64,000 bases of DNA from Gemmatimonadota bacterium (lineage in GTDB: Bacteria > JAAXHH01): contig VXTP01000008.1 of NCBI GenBank assembly GCA_009837395.1, forward strand, positions 62,001 to 126,000, in the 5' to 3' direction. Shown in pieces: positions 1-8,265 of the stretch; the stretch's first letter is position 1; every line of letters starts with the position of its first letter. The position numbers and the translations under genes were made by a program. Below the pieces are notes generated by a model, which saw only the letters and a list, made by a program, of their open reading frames with translations, was not told where the DNA came from and searched no databases.

Positions 1-702
1 GAATGCCATTAGCGTTTTAAGGTAATCCACTAGCACTGAACGCGGAACGTAGGGTTCGTAGGCCAGAAGTCGTAGAATGTCGTCAGACATGATATCTGCC
101 TGGCCGATACACAGCGGTCGGAAACGTGAAGGCTCCTTGGAGTCTTTCATGTCCTGGGTAACTTGGTGATCTAGGCGCAGGATGGCCTGGGTTTCCACAT
201 CCACTGATGCGTTTGGGTCGTATCGGTCCGTCACCAAGTCGATTCCTGGGAAAAAGAAGCGCTTCAGGGCGTCTCGCACTGCTTGACCTTTGCCTTTACG
301 AGCGTAGTAAAGCATCCAATATATCTGCTCGGCTGTACCGTAATCACGCGTATGCCGAGCATTGCGGAACTTATAGGTGTTTCCATGCAACGGCCTTGGG
401 GCGGCAAGCGCCTGATTACTCTTCCCACGATTGACCATGTCCATCAGATCAGTCTCGATCCAGGCACGGGTGATCTCAGAATGCTTGTCAAACCCTGAGA
501 ACCACTCTGGATGCTCAAGAAAATCCGCTAGAAACTCTTCGACCGTGAGATCCCTGCCACGCGGAGGCCTACGACTTGCATATCCGTCCCATTTTAGGCG
601 CGGAAACAGCATCGTTAGGACGCGATCCATCTCGATATGCTTGAAGTCGACATACGTAACCTTAGGGATTCTGAACTCCCTGTCGCGTCCCTTAATTGGC
701 AT
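1..702 (-). CDS. Unrecognised protein, partial (runs off left edge), last visible gene of the defence operon
   Basis: An open frame on the minus strand starts with ATG at 702 (MPIKGRDREFRIPKV...) and runs 234 codons without a stop to base 1, so its C-terminus is outside the window. The ATG lies inside the end of the upstream kinase/ATPase gene: the two overlap by 11 bases, which indicates translational coupling. The visible protein is soluble, rich in Arg, Asp and aromatic residues, with no signal peptide or membrane segment. I recognise no domain. Its position after the methylase, specificity and kinase genes suggests it is a component of the same system, possibly sensor or effector. Base composition matches the AT-richer operon. 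Small plus-strand frames across this stretch are shadows. That it is a real gene is well supported by the long open frame and the overlap; the function is unknown. Confidence 0.75.
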   Translation of the reverse strand, partial: MPIKGRDREFRIPKVTYVDFKHIEMDRVLTMLFPRLKWDGYASRRPPRGRDLTVEEFLADFLEHPEWFSGFDKHSEITRAWIETDLMDMVNRGKSNQALAAPRPLHGNTYKFRNARHTRDYGTAEQIYWMLYYARKGKGQAVRDALKRFFFPGIDLVTDRYDPNASVDVETQAILRLDHQVTQDMKDSKEPSRFRPLCIGQADIMSDDILRLLAYEPYVPRSVLVDYLKTLMAF

Positions 703-3700
703 TGTAGTCAATTCCTTTGTCCGAAACGCTCATCTGAAGCAAACCGTCGTCATGACGATGGATTTCGTAAAACTTGTGCCCCGTCGTAGTTAGCAATACC
801 TCTTGGTAGGGCATCGAGGCCAAGCGGTTTTTGAAGACGGTGAGACTCAGGTAGAAGCCTTCTTGTTCCTCGACACTTGGGCGATAACCGAAGTTGAGCC
901 GCATCAGCATTTCATAAATATCGAGATTGATACGCAGGCTGGCCTTGTGTCCTTCCCCAGAGTCGTATAGCAACATCAGGGCTTGAGAAAGGCACTCGAG
1001 AAATGGATGCGCCACTGAGTCTTTTTCGGTACGGAGTGTGAAACGGTTGCCTTCAAACAGGCGGTAACTACGGATCGTTCCCTTATCTACCTGGCGGACA
1101 CGAAGGGCTAATTGATTGCCTAGTCGCACTGGATCGCTCAATCCTTCGCCCCGATTGATGGCGCGGAGAATAGCTGTAACCTCTTGGGCACTTTTTGTTC
1201 CTGACTTGTTAATTGCGTCGAGAAAGGGATTGATGCTTCTGTAAGGCAGCATCTCTTTCCATCCGCTGTCGCGTCGCTCAAAGTAATGGCGACGTCGCGT
1301 GTGTGAGAGGTAGTTTCGATGTTTGGCGATCTGGCGCAGGTTATTCTTCGAAGTGTAACCTCGTGGTAGTTTGTGAAACAACGATTCCAACAGCTCTTCA
1401 TCATACCCAGTTCTTTCGGCGAAAGAAAAGCGACTTACAACATTAGTCTTAGGGTTGAGGAACTCAAGTTCACGATCTAGATCGGGGTTGCTGACTTCTG
1501 CGACATCTATCTCGCGAAGCAGGGAAATCAGACGGTCAATGGAGCCTTTTGCACCGCCAAGCCATGAATTGAAATAAAAACCGTCAAGGATGTTATTCTG
1601 ATTCTCTTCGCCGCTGTTTTTATAAAGCTGGTGAATACCGTCACAGTCCCGCGTGCCCACCAGCATGAAGGCCAGTGCTGAACGTAGGTCACGCATAGTG
1701 ATGTGTAATCGGCCGCGCAGGTGGGTGATTGTGTAAAGCGTCTTCAGTCGTTCGAGCACCTTGGGGCCAACAACCGGATCCTGGAAGGTCCGGGCATTAT
1801 GGTAGGAATAGCACTTGGCTTTGAGGTCGCACTTTTCGCAAGCCAGCCAGTAATCACGCTGCGTCATGCGAGCAATGAGACGCTCCAGAATCGAAGGTTG
1901 ATCTTTATCGAGTTCGGCGACCACTGAGCGCAGGTTGAGGTTGATGACCACAATCCCACCTTCGGGAGCTGCTCCGGACAGTCCCTGCTGGATCTGCTTT
2001 GCAAGCAGCGGGAACTTTTCTACATGCTCTAGGAAAAAATCGACCAACCGTCCTTCGTTGATGGCGATTAGGCGGGTCTGATTCTCAGGCCATTCAGAAT
2101 CGTCTTTGCCCGAGAAAGGAGCGAAAAACGTCTGCAGCACGGCTTCATTGCGTCCTTCACCTTCATCTTGGCTTCCGTCGTAGTTGCTCTGATAGTTATG
2201 CCCTTTAAACTGAAAAACAGCCCCGTTCGCACCACGCTGCATCTGTGCACCTTGGCTTTCAGCATAGGATTCAAACTGCTGAATGAATGCTGTTTTACCG
2301 TCGCCAGCGTTCCCGCTAATGATTACAAGTCGGAACTCGCCCTTAAGCAGCGCGGGCTTGAGTTTCTCGTCCAGATAGGTCGGTACGTAAGTTGCCTTAC
2401 CAACATCGTCAAGTCCCCGCGTGCCCGTATTGGACACCTGACTCTGGCTATACACAGTTAGTAGGTGAGTGACAAAGGGGTTGGTATTGGGCTTGGTCGG
2501 CTCTAAACCCAGTTTGGTCAACGTTCTTGGGCCGGAACCCACTTCGCTGGGGATCAACACAGAGCGTAAGCGCTTGATTTTGTCCAGATTAGTCAGTAAC
2601 TCTTCCGCTGATACGAAACGATCCTTGCGTTCCGGCGCAACTATCTTCAACAGAACAGTGATCAGAGAAGGACTAAGATCGGAGCAGCCCCTGAACTGTA
2701 TTGGGTTTTTTGGTTGTTCCTTAATCGACGGCGTGGACCCATCAAAAGGATACCTGCCTGTCAAGCATTCATAGAAGGATATGCCTAGCGCATAAAGATC
2801 ACGGTCAATTCGATCCGATGCATTCGGCTCGGATGAGAAGTCATAATCCGGAGGTAGGTAACGGCGAGTGCCGCCACCGCCTTGAAATTCGTCGTGCTCG
2901 GAAACCGCGACATTGAAGTCGATAATACATACGCCATTATTGGTCCATATCAAGTTGGAGGGCTTGACGTCCTGATGGTAGACGCCGTGCTTGTGGAGAT
3001 GAGCCAAACCCTCGGCCGCCTCACGCACGATGCGTACGCTGTCATCGAGAGACAAGGCCTCGGCGTCGATCAGATTGGATACGACCAAGCCATCCACGAA
3101 CTCGAATACAATGTAGGGCGTCTGTTCTACGTCTGCCATGCGATCCGCCCAGATTAACTTTACTACATGAGGGTGATCGGGCAGTTTGGTTAAGGTCTTG
3201 TATTCGCGGCGCAATCGTTCGTAAACGCTACGACGATCCTTGGTTACAAGCTTGATAACCCGTACCACATCTCCTAGTGAATCAAAGACTTTATAGGCGA
3301 CCCCAAAACCACCACTGCCCAGTTTCTTCTGAATACGGAAGCGATCCGCTAAAACAAAGTCTTTTGGCAGGTCCATCATGTTTTCTGATCGCTGAGCAGA
3401 TGCCACATCTAGGTCGCTTTCCTCCTGTTCTGAGTCGTTCTCGCCTTGTGGCAGAATCAGTTCATCCAAATCTCTATGGGCAATTGACGCACTAGCAAAT
3501 CTCTCCTCGGGATCAAACTCACAGAAAACCTGCAACCAATCGTCGATACCATTCGGCAAGTCCGGCATGTGCTCCGAAGGCTTCACAGGAAACTTGCCAT
3601 CGGCATCGATCATCTGATCGACGTTTTCAAAGGGCAGATCGCCGGTCAATAGCTCGTAAAAAACCAAACCTGTGGTATAAAGATCAGAGGCAATGCTAGC

Positions 3701-4843
3701 CTGGGATGGGTCCTTGAAACACTCTGGAGCTTGATATGACTCGTCCAAGTCGTCTATGACCTGATCAGCAATGGTGGTTGTGCTGTTCTTGCCAACCCGA
3801 GCGAAGTCAAACCCCGTGACCCTTGCCTCTCCGCCCTTAGTCACCAGAATTGCGTCTGGTGTGAGATTGCGGTGAATCACCTTATGTTGATGGGCATGAT
3901 CCAGGGCCAACAACACATCGCGCATTACTTGAAGCTTCTGGTCAAAGGTCAGCGCCAGGGTAGACTTGTTGATGTGTAAACGCAGGGATTGTCCCGGCAG
4001 GTCCTCGTTAACCAGCACGACTTTATCTTCGTTGTCGGAGACAAATAGATCCTTCACCGCCAATACGTTGGCGTGGGTCGGCAGTTGCGTGACTGCGCGG
4101 TACGCATTGCTGATCTTCTTGAATTCTTCTTTCCGAACAGCCTCTTCCTGGTACGGGTCGGCTTGGTAGACACGCAGGCGGACGATGCCGCCACTCATGC
4201 CCAATAGAGTGTGCTTGGCGCGATATTCAGTATACCGGTCGGTACCGCCGAGTTTCTCCTCTACCTGCCAGTCACGGAACACTAGCGCCGCGTTTTTGGG
4301 CTTTGCTTTACCTGTGATTGCTTTTGCGATTTGGGTGTGGAAGCGTGTGATATTGGCTACACGGTTATCAGGGATACGGCTTGAGTCGTGGAAATACTTC
4401 AAGCACCGCTTTAAGTCTGTCACATCCGGACCATCGATTCCTGTCTGATCGAATACTGTAGTGTTACTTGCGGTGAGCAATACGGTAGCGTGCACATAGG
4501 TCTTGCGCAGTCCGGTAAGTCCGGGATTGCTTTCCCGGATGACGGCGGCCATGGTTTTTGCGTGGCTACGCAGTTTCGCAAGTGGCGAGTAAAAGGGCTG
4601 TCTTCCTTCTGGATACCACTTGGAACCATACACATCGATGTTGCCCCGAGTACCCTTTACATCCACAAGATAGACAGCGTGAGGTGCGAGGATGGCGATG
4701 TCAATCTCGAACACCTCTTTTTGTTGGCGCATCTCGAAGTTGTGAAAGACCAGCCAACTATCCGGGAGATGGTCTCGAAGAAAACGGATGGCTTGGCGTT
4801 CGGATTCGTTCGCAGGCTGCCCAATCGGTATGATCTTCGCCAA
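692..4843 (-). CDS. NERD - pseudokinase - Ser/Thr kinase - P-loop ATPase fusion protein (MADS-like defence component)
   Basis: A 1383-residue soluble multidomain protein. Residues ~7-100 look like a NERD nuclease-related domain, with FEIDIAIL (D48) and VDVKG (D61, K63). Residues ~196-455 have a kinase fold with a broken active site: VRLRV replaces the ATP-binding Lys, HRNLTPD (324-330) replaces HRD, and GFDFA (344-348) replaces DFG. Residues ~502-760 form a second kinase with intact GSGGFG (509-514), K531 and HQDVKPSN (623-630), with DFN (642-644) as a DFG variant. Residues ~800 onward carry a P-loop, GNAGDGKT (844-851), and a Cys cluster (C1002, C1005, C1011), followed by a long C-terminal region I do not recognise. 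It abuts hsdS (stop at 4844) and overlaps the next gene. In MADS a kinase/ATPase gene follows the methylation genes. Which domain cuts DNA or signals is inference. Confidence 0.85.
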   Translation of the reverse strand: MAKIIPIGQPANESERQAIRFLRDHLPDSWLVFHNFEMRQQKEVFEIDIAILAPHAVYLVDVKGTRGNIDVYGSKWYPEGRQPFYSPLAKLRSHAKTMAAVIRESNPGLTGLRKTYVHATVLLTASNTTVFDQTGIDGPDVTDLKRCLKYFHDSSRIPDNRVANITRFHTQIAKAITGKAKPKNAALVFRDWQVEEKLGGTDRYTEYRAKHTLLGMSGGIVRLRVYQADPYQEEAVRKEEFKKISNAYRAVTQLPTHANVLAVKDLFVSDNEDKVVLVNEDLPGQSLRLHINKSTLALTFDQKLQVMRDVLLALDHAHQHKVIHRNLTPDAILVTKGGEARVTGFDFARVGKNSTTTIADQVIDDLDESYQAPECFKDPSQASIASDLYTTGLVFYELLTGDLPFENVDQMIDADGKFPVKPSEHMPDLPNGIDDWLQVFCEFDPEERFASASIAHRDLDELILPQGENDSEQEESDLDVASAQRSENMMDLPKDFVLADRFRIQKKLGSGGFGVAYKVFDSLGDVVRVIKLVTKDRRSVYERLRREYKTLTKLPDHPHVVKLIWADRMADVEQTPYIVFEFVDGLVVSNLIDAEALSLDDSVRIVREAAEGLAHLHKHGVYHQDVKPSNLIWTNNGVCIIDFNVAVSEHDEFQGGGGTRRYLPPDYDFSSEPNASDRIDRDLYALGISFYECLTGRYPFDGSTPSIKEQPKNPIQFRGCSDLSPSLITVLLKIVAPERKDRFVSAEELLTNLDKIKRLRSVLIPSEVGSGPRTLTKLGLEPTKPNTNPFVTHLLTVYSQSQVSNTGTRGLDDVGKATYVPTYLDEKLKPALLKGEFRLVIISGNAGDGKTAFIQQFESYAESQGAQMQRGANGAVFQFKGHNYQSNYDGSQDEGEGRNEAVLQTFFAPFSGKDDSEWPENQTRLIAINEGRLVDFFLEHVEKFPLLAKQIQQGLSGAAPEGGIVVINLNLRSVVAELDKDQPSILERLIARMTQRDYWLACEKCDLKAKCYSYHNARTFQDPVVGPKVLERLKTLYTITHLRGRLHITMRDLRSALAFMLVGTRDCDGIHQLYKNSGEENQNNILDGFYFNSWLGGAKGSIDRLISLLREIDVAEVSNPDLDRELEFLNPKTNVVSRFSFAERTGYDEELLESLFHKLPRGYTSKNNLRQIAKHRNYLSHTRRRHYFERRDSGWKEMLPYRSINPFLDAINKSGTKSAQEVTAILRAINRGEGLSDPVRLGNQLALRVRQVDKGTIRSYRLFEGNRFTLRTEKDSVAHPFLECLSQALMLLYDSGEGHKASLRINLDIYEMLMRLNFGYRPSVEEQEGFYLSLTVFKNRLASMPYQEVLLTTTGHKFYEIHRHDDGLLQMSVSDKGIDYNAN

Positions 4844-6250
4844 TTAGCAACCTCCCGCTTCGATAGTGTTCTCAACAAGGGTTCGGGCTTGGTCTTCTTT
4901 TTCCTGAGCTACAGCTCTGTTTCTACCAGCACTCCAGACCAACTCATCAATCTTGGCTTCGAGGGCACTGTCGCCTATGGGAACTAATAGGCGTGCTACT
5001 TCCGATGCCGACAGGTGGGGAATGGAGCTTCCTGATGCTGTACGAATTAGCTGCCGGTAACCGACATCAGTGAGGAACAAGTATGCGTAGAGGTATCCTG
5101 GACGAATCCGCGAGTTCTGAGCTCTAAGCCTTAACACGTCTACCGATACGCAAGTACCAACTAATCGGCGGTCTGCCCAAGCACCTCGACCTATGATACC
5201 ACCGACCTGTCCACTCCGAGCAAGTAGTAGGTCTGCTTCCTGGATCGCCCACTCGCTTTCATCTGGCAATATACGACTAGAAAGAAAGCGCGTCGGTTCA
5301 TAGCGTTGGCGGAAAATCTCGCCACTGGTCAGGAACGGAACACCGTATTGTTCATCAACGAATACTTGTTTTAATCGTCCGGTTTCGCTGATAGATACGC
5401 CGAGGGCTGCAAGTTCCTCTTTGCTAGAAACACCGGCAATTAGCCTATCGCTTTCTTGAGCAACGACATCATAGAAAGTCGCCTCCAAACGCTTGAGAAG
5501 CAGAGATGAGGACGCGACCGAACACGAGAAAACCCTATGGGACAACGCCAGTTGCTTTGGGAATCCAAACTGGTCATTTACCATCTGTCCTGCAGTCTTC
5601 AGTAATTCTACCGCTTCTACTCTCAGATTAGCAGCATCTAGAGTTAGCCCATGAGCTTGATCTTCCACTGCGCCAAGACGCGGAATCGGAAGATCTGCAA
5701 TGTGATGTGGCTCAATGTGCTGGATAATCGCACCGTAAGTCCCTGATATTACCAGGGGTACACCAAACCTACTAGAAAGAAAGGCAAAAAGATATCCTGC
5801 GGGAATTCTCTCACAGTCTGGCACAACCCGCATGAAATGTTGAGACCCAGCCATACCCTTCATGTCCGAGCGTGTAAAAGCCATTCGTCCGATTGTTCCA
5901 GAACAAGTTATAAGAGTCCATCCTTCATCGATAACTAAATCAGGATTCCCCTTTATTTGGTTTCTAGATAAAAGCGGCACATAGGAAAGGTCTGCTTCAA
6001 GTATGTCTGTGCTACCTAAAAAAGGTACTCCATTATCAACATCATCAACGTAAATTCTTGAAAACCAAGGACCATTGAAAATGCCACCGTTGTACCCAGT
6101 TGTTAAATCCTTCAGAGGCTCAGCAACGTGTTGTTCAAGTATTTTTCTGGCTTCAATTGCTCCAGATAAATATGGACCACAATCGAGGCGGCGTCCATTG
6201 CTCTCAAGCCACGTGCTAGGTACTGTCTTTATCTGGAATATTCTACTCAT
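4844..6250 (-). CDS. Type I restriction-modification specificity subunit (HsdS-like)
   Basis: A 468-residue DNA-recognition subunit. It has the two-fold HsdS layout: an N-terminal target-recognition half (~10-200) and a second half (~240-430), each followed by a helical spacer. Repeated features typical of Methylase_S domains are visible, such as VPFLGST and VPFLTSG, and YLFAFLSS and YLYAYLFL near the ends of the two halves. It should direct the two upstream methylases to one bipartite DNA site. Its ATG overlaps the stop of the second methylase by 4 bases (ATGA), and its stop directly abuts the kinase/ATPase gene, so the whole set is read as one operon. No HsdR helicase-nuclease is seen within the window, so the effector is probably the kinase/NERD/ATPase protein or a gene beyond the left edge. 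Confidence 0.85.
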   Translation of the reverse strand: MSRIFQIKTVPSTWLESNGRRLDCGPYLSGAIEARKILEQHVAEPLKDLTTGYNGGIFNGPWFSRIYVDDVDNGVPFLGSTDILEADLSYVPLLSRNQIKGNPDLVIDEGWTLITCSGTIGRMAFTRSDMKGMAGSQHFMRVVPDCERIPAGYLFAFLSSRFGVPLVISGTYGAIIQHIEPHHIADLPIPRLGAVEDQAHGLTLDAANLRVEAVELLKTAGQMVNDQFGFPKQLALSHRVFSCSVASSSLLLKRLEATFYDVVAQESDRLIAGVSSKEELAALGVSISETGRLKQVFVDEQYGVPFLTSGEIFRQRYEPTRFLSSRILPDESEWAIQEADLLLARSGQVGGIIGRGAWADRRLVGTCVSVDVLRLRAQNSRIRPGYLYAYLFLTDVGYRQLIRTASGSSIPHLSASEVARLLVPIGDSALEAKIDELVWSAGRNRAVAQEKEDQARTLVENTIEAGGC

Positions 6251-8265
6251 AACGTAATCTCACCGGTTGTTCGGAATTCCTTGAACTTCTCCGCCACCAG
6301 TGGCAGTTCGTCGTGAATACGGCGGTTGCGACGTACTGTTCGACGGATTTCCACTTCCCCGCCTTCGCGAACCCGCTCAATCACCTCCTCGTCAAAGACC
6401 AGTTCTTCACCATCTGCGGCACGCTGGAACAGGCGTTTGCCCCGGGCATTCACTCCGGCCCGATCGACAACGGCCATAAAAACCCTATAATCAGGATGTT
6501 CAATGTTAATCAGCTCATCTTGACTACGTCGGCGCAGCACCAGAAGGCTGGGCAAAGCTGGTGTCAGACCGTATTCTTTAACGGTCACTTTGAACGGCTC
6601 GACTGGTAGGTCTACCGAGGCCAACACTTCGCAGTGGCGTAGAATCCACCAGCGCACATACTCATCGCCTGGATTGCCAAGTAAACCATCTGGCAGCAGA
6701 ACTCCTACACGGCCAGTACTGGGCTTAACCCACTGGAGAGCACGTTCTAAAAACAGCACCTCTGGCGGTACGCCGGAGGTGTTTAGGTTGCCTGTATTAC
6801 GGAACCCGGTTTCGTCATTAGGTTCCCAAATATTTCCCAGATCATAGCGCTCCAAGATGGTAGTGTCGCTTACTGTGTCTCGAGCCGAGAACCACGGATT
6901 GACTAGAACAACATCCATGCTACCCAGCGGCACTGCTAAGCGAGCAGCCTCAATTCCGTCAAGGTCACCATCCGGGAAAGTGCGGGCATCAATGCGAAAA
7001 ACGCGTCCTGGATTACCGGTGGTGAACAGCAGATTCATCCGGCTTGTAACAACTAAAAACGGATCGATGTCGCAGCCCAACGCATTGGTGGCTGCCCAGG
7101 TTGCGACTTCACTCTGTGCTTGTCGAATCTGTTCGCCGGTAGCCTCTTCTAGTGTAGAGCCCATCGCCAAGATCCGACGTTGGAAGATGTGCGAAGCGGT
7201 CATGGCCAGGAAGGTACCGGTACCGCTTGAGCAGTCCATGATACGTTCTTCGGGCTGGGGGTTGAGCATTTTCACTGCCATTTCAGCCACGTTGAGCGGA
7301 GTGGGGTAACGGCCCTCACGGCCGTCCATCACGCTGCTTGCGATCGCACGGAAGGCCCCGGTTCGGTTACGAGGTTGGGTTTCGCTTAGGGAGTACCGGG
7401 CCAGTTCCATGACCACACGTGCGGTCTGGTGCGGTTCCAGCGTTAAGTCCCAACCAAGAGTCAGCAAGCCCGGCTGCCAGGTCTTTGCAGCTGCGATGGA
7501 TTCGTTGATGCGTTGAGAAATAGCTTGTTGGCCAGCCTCAATAAAAGGTTCGTCGCCCTTGATCCAGAACCTGCGATTACTTGTGACCAACGTCTCGTCA
7601 TACATCTTGGCCAACAACAAAATCGCAAGCTGTTTAAATGTGTCTTTATGATCCAAACCGAGGTTACGGTTGATGTATCGATGCGCTCGTAGCAATGAAT
7701 CCTCGAGATCCTCTGCATCGGCGGCTACCTGAATGACCCCCCCGGTCCTGTCTAGGTCAGAACTAGCTTCTCCTGGTGCCGGCCAGACTCCTAAAGGTTT
7801 CGCCCGGACCTCGAATCGACTTCGCTCGACATGGAATAGAAATTCCTCCTGGCCATTGGTCCACATACCCAACGTGGCACCTGTCCCTATCTCCAATAGC
7901 TCCCTCAGCTGCCGTAGATCGGCGTCAGCTTCTTCAATTGATCGAAGTTTTTCTCGCTTACTTTGGGTTCTGCAGACGATAATCCGCTGAAGGTTTTCAT
8001 TGGTGTGCTCTGCATTGGGACGAAAAATCGCGATGTCGATACTTGTACGTCCGTGGCCGGTAATCCTCGGATTGTAGTTAACCTCAATGTCGTCTCGGTC
8101 AAACCCGTAGCTTTCTATAAGTTGCCGTAGAACTTTCTGCACCAACAACTTCTTGGGTGTTGAGCTTTGTCTGGTGTCCGTCAGGATATCAATGAAGAAG
8201 GTCTCAGGTACGCTGTCTTCTTCGGCATCTGGTAAAGACTCAATCCTGTCGTCTTCATTGCACAT
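6247..8265 (-). CDS. N6-adenine DNA methylase (HsdM-like), second paralogue with atypical NPWF motif
   Basis: A 672-residue protein, parallel along its whole length to the methylase encoded immediately upstream. Residues ~35-140 resemble the HsdR_N-type nuclease fold (SIDIAIF at ~75-81), but the strand that should carry E-x-K reads IVCRTQ, so nuclease activity is unlikely. The methylase domain has an SAM-binding loop, DCSSGTGTF (344-352). The catalytic motif reads NPWF (456-459) where the family has NPPF/NPPY, and the usual GQYFTP reads GRYPTP. It starts inside the stop of the upstream gene (TAATG, 1-base overlap) and overlaps hsdS by 4 bases. It may be a modified-specificity, regulatory or inactive partner of the first methylase. 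The family call is firm; whether it methylates is open. Confidence 0.88.
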   Translation of the reverse strand: MCNEDDRIESLPDAEEDSVPETFFIDILTDTRQSSTPKKLLVQKVLRQLIESYGFDRDDIEVNYNPRITGHGRTSIDIAIFRPNAEHTNENLQRIIVCRTQSKREKLRSIEEADADLRQLRELLEIGTGATLGMWTNGQEEFLFHVERSRFEVRAKPLGVWPAPGEASSDLDRTGGVIQVAADAEDLEDSLLRAHRYINRNLGLDHKDTFKQLAILLLAKMYDETLVTSNRRFWIKGDEPFIEAGQQAISQRINESIAAAKTWQPGLLTLGWDLTLEPHQTARVVMELARYSLSETQPRNRTGAFRAIASSVMDGREGRYPTPLNVAEMAVKMLNPQPEERIMDCSSGTGTFLAMTASHIFQRRILAMGSTLEEATGEQIRQAQSEVATWAATNALGCDIDPFLVVTSRMNLLFTTGNPGRVFRIDARTFPDGDLDGIEAARLAVPLGSMDVVLVNPWFSARDTVSDTTILERYDLGNIWEPNDETGFRNTGNLNTSGVPPEVLFLERALQWVKPSTGRVGVLLPDGLLGNPGDEYVRWWILRHCEVLASVDLPVEPFKVTVKEYGLTPALPSLLVLRRRSQDELINIEHPDYRVFMAVVDRAGVNARGKRLFQRAADGEELVFDEEVIERVREGGEVEIRRTVRRNRRIHDELPLVAEKFKEFRTTGEITL

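Noticed and set aside
207-793. Several plus-strand open frames near the left edge
   Set aside because: They lie opposite the long minus-strand frame from 702 to 1 and show no domain or ribosome-binding site.
4490-4987. Plus-strand frame of 165 codons over the start of the kinase/ATPase gene
   Set aside because: It is antisense to the NERD domain and the hsdS end, with no recognisable motif.
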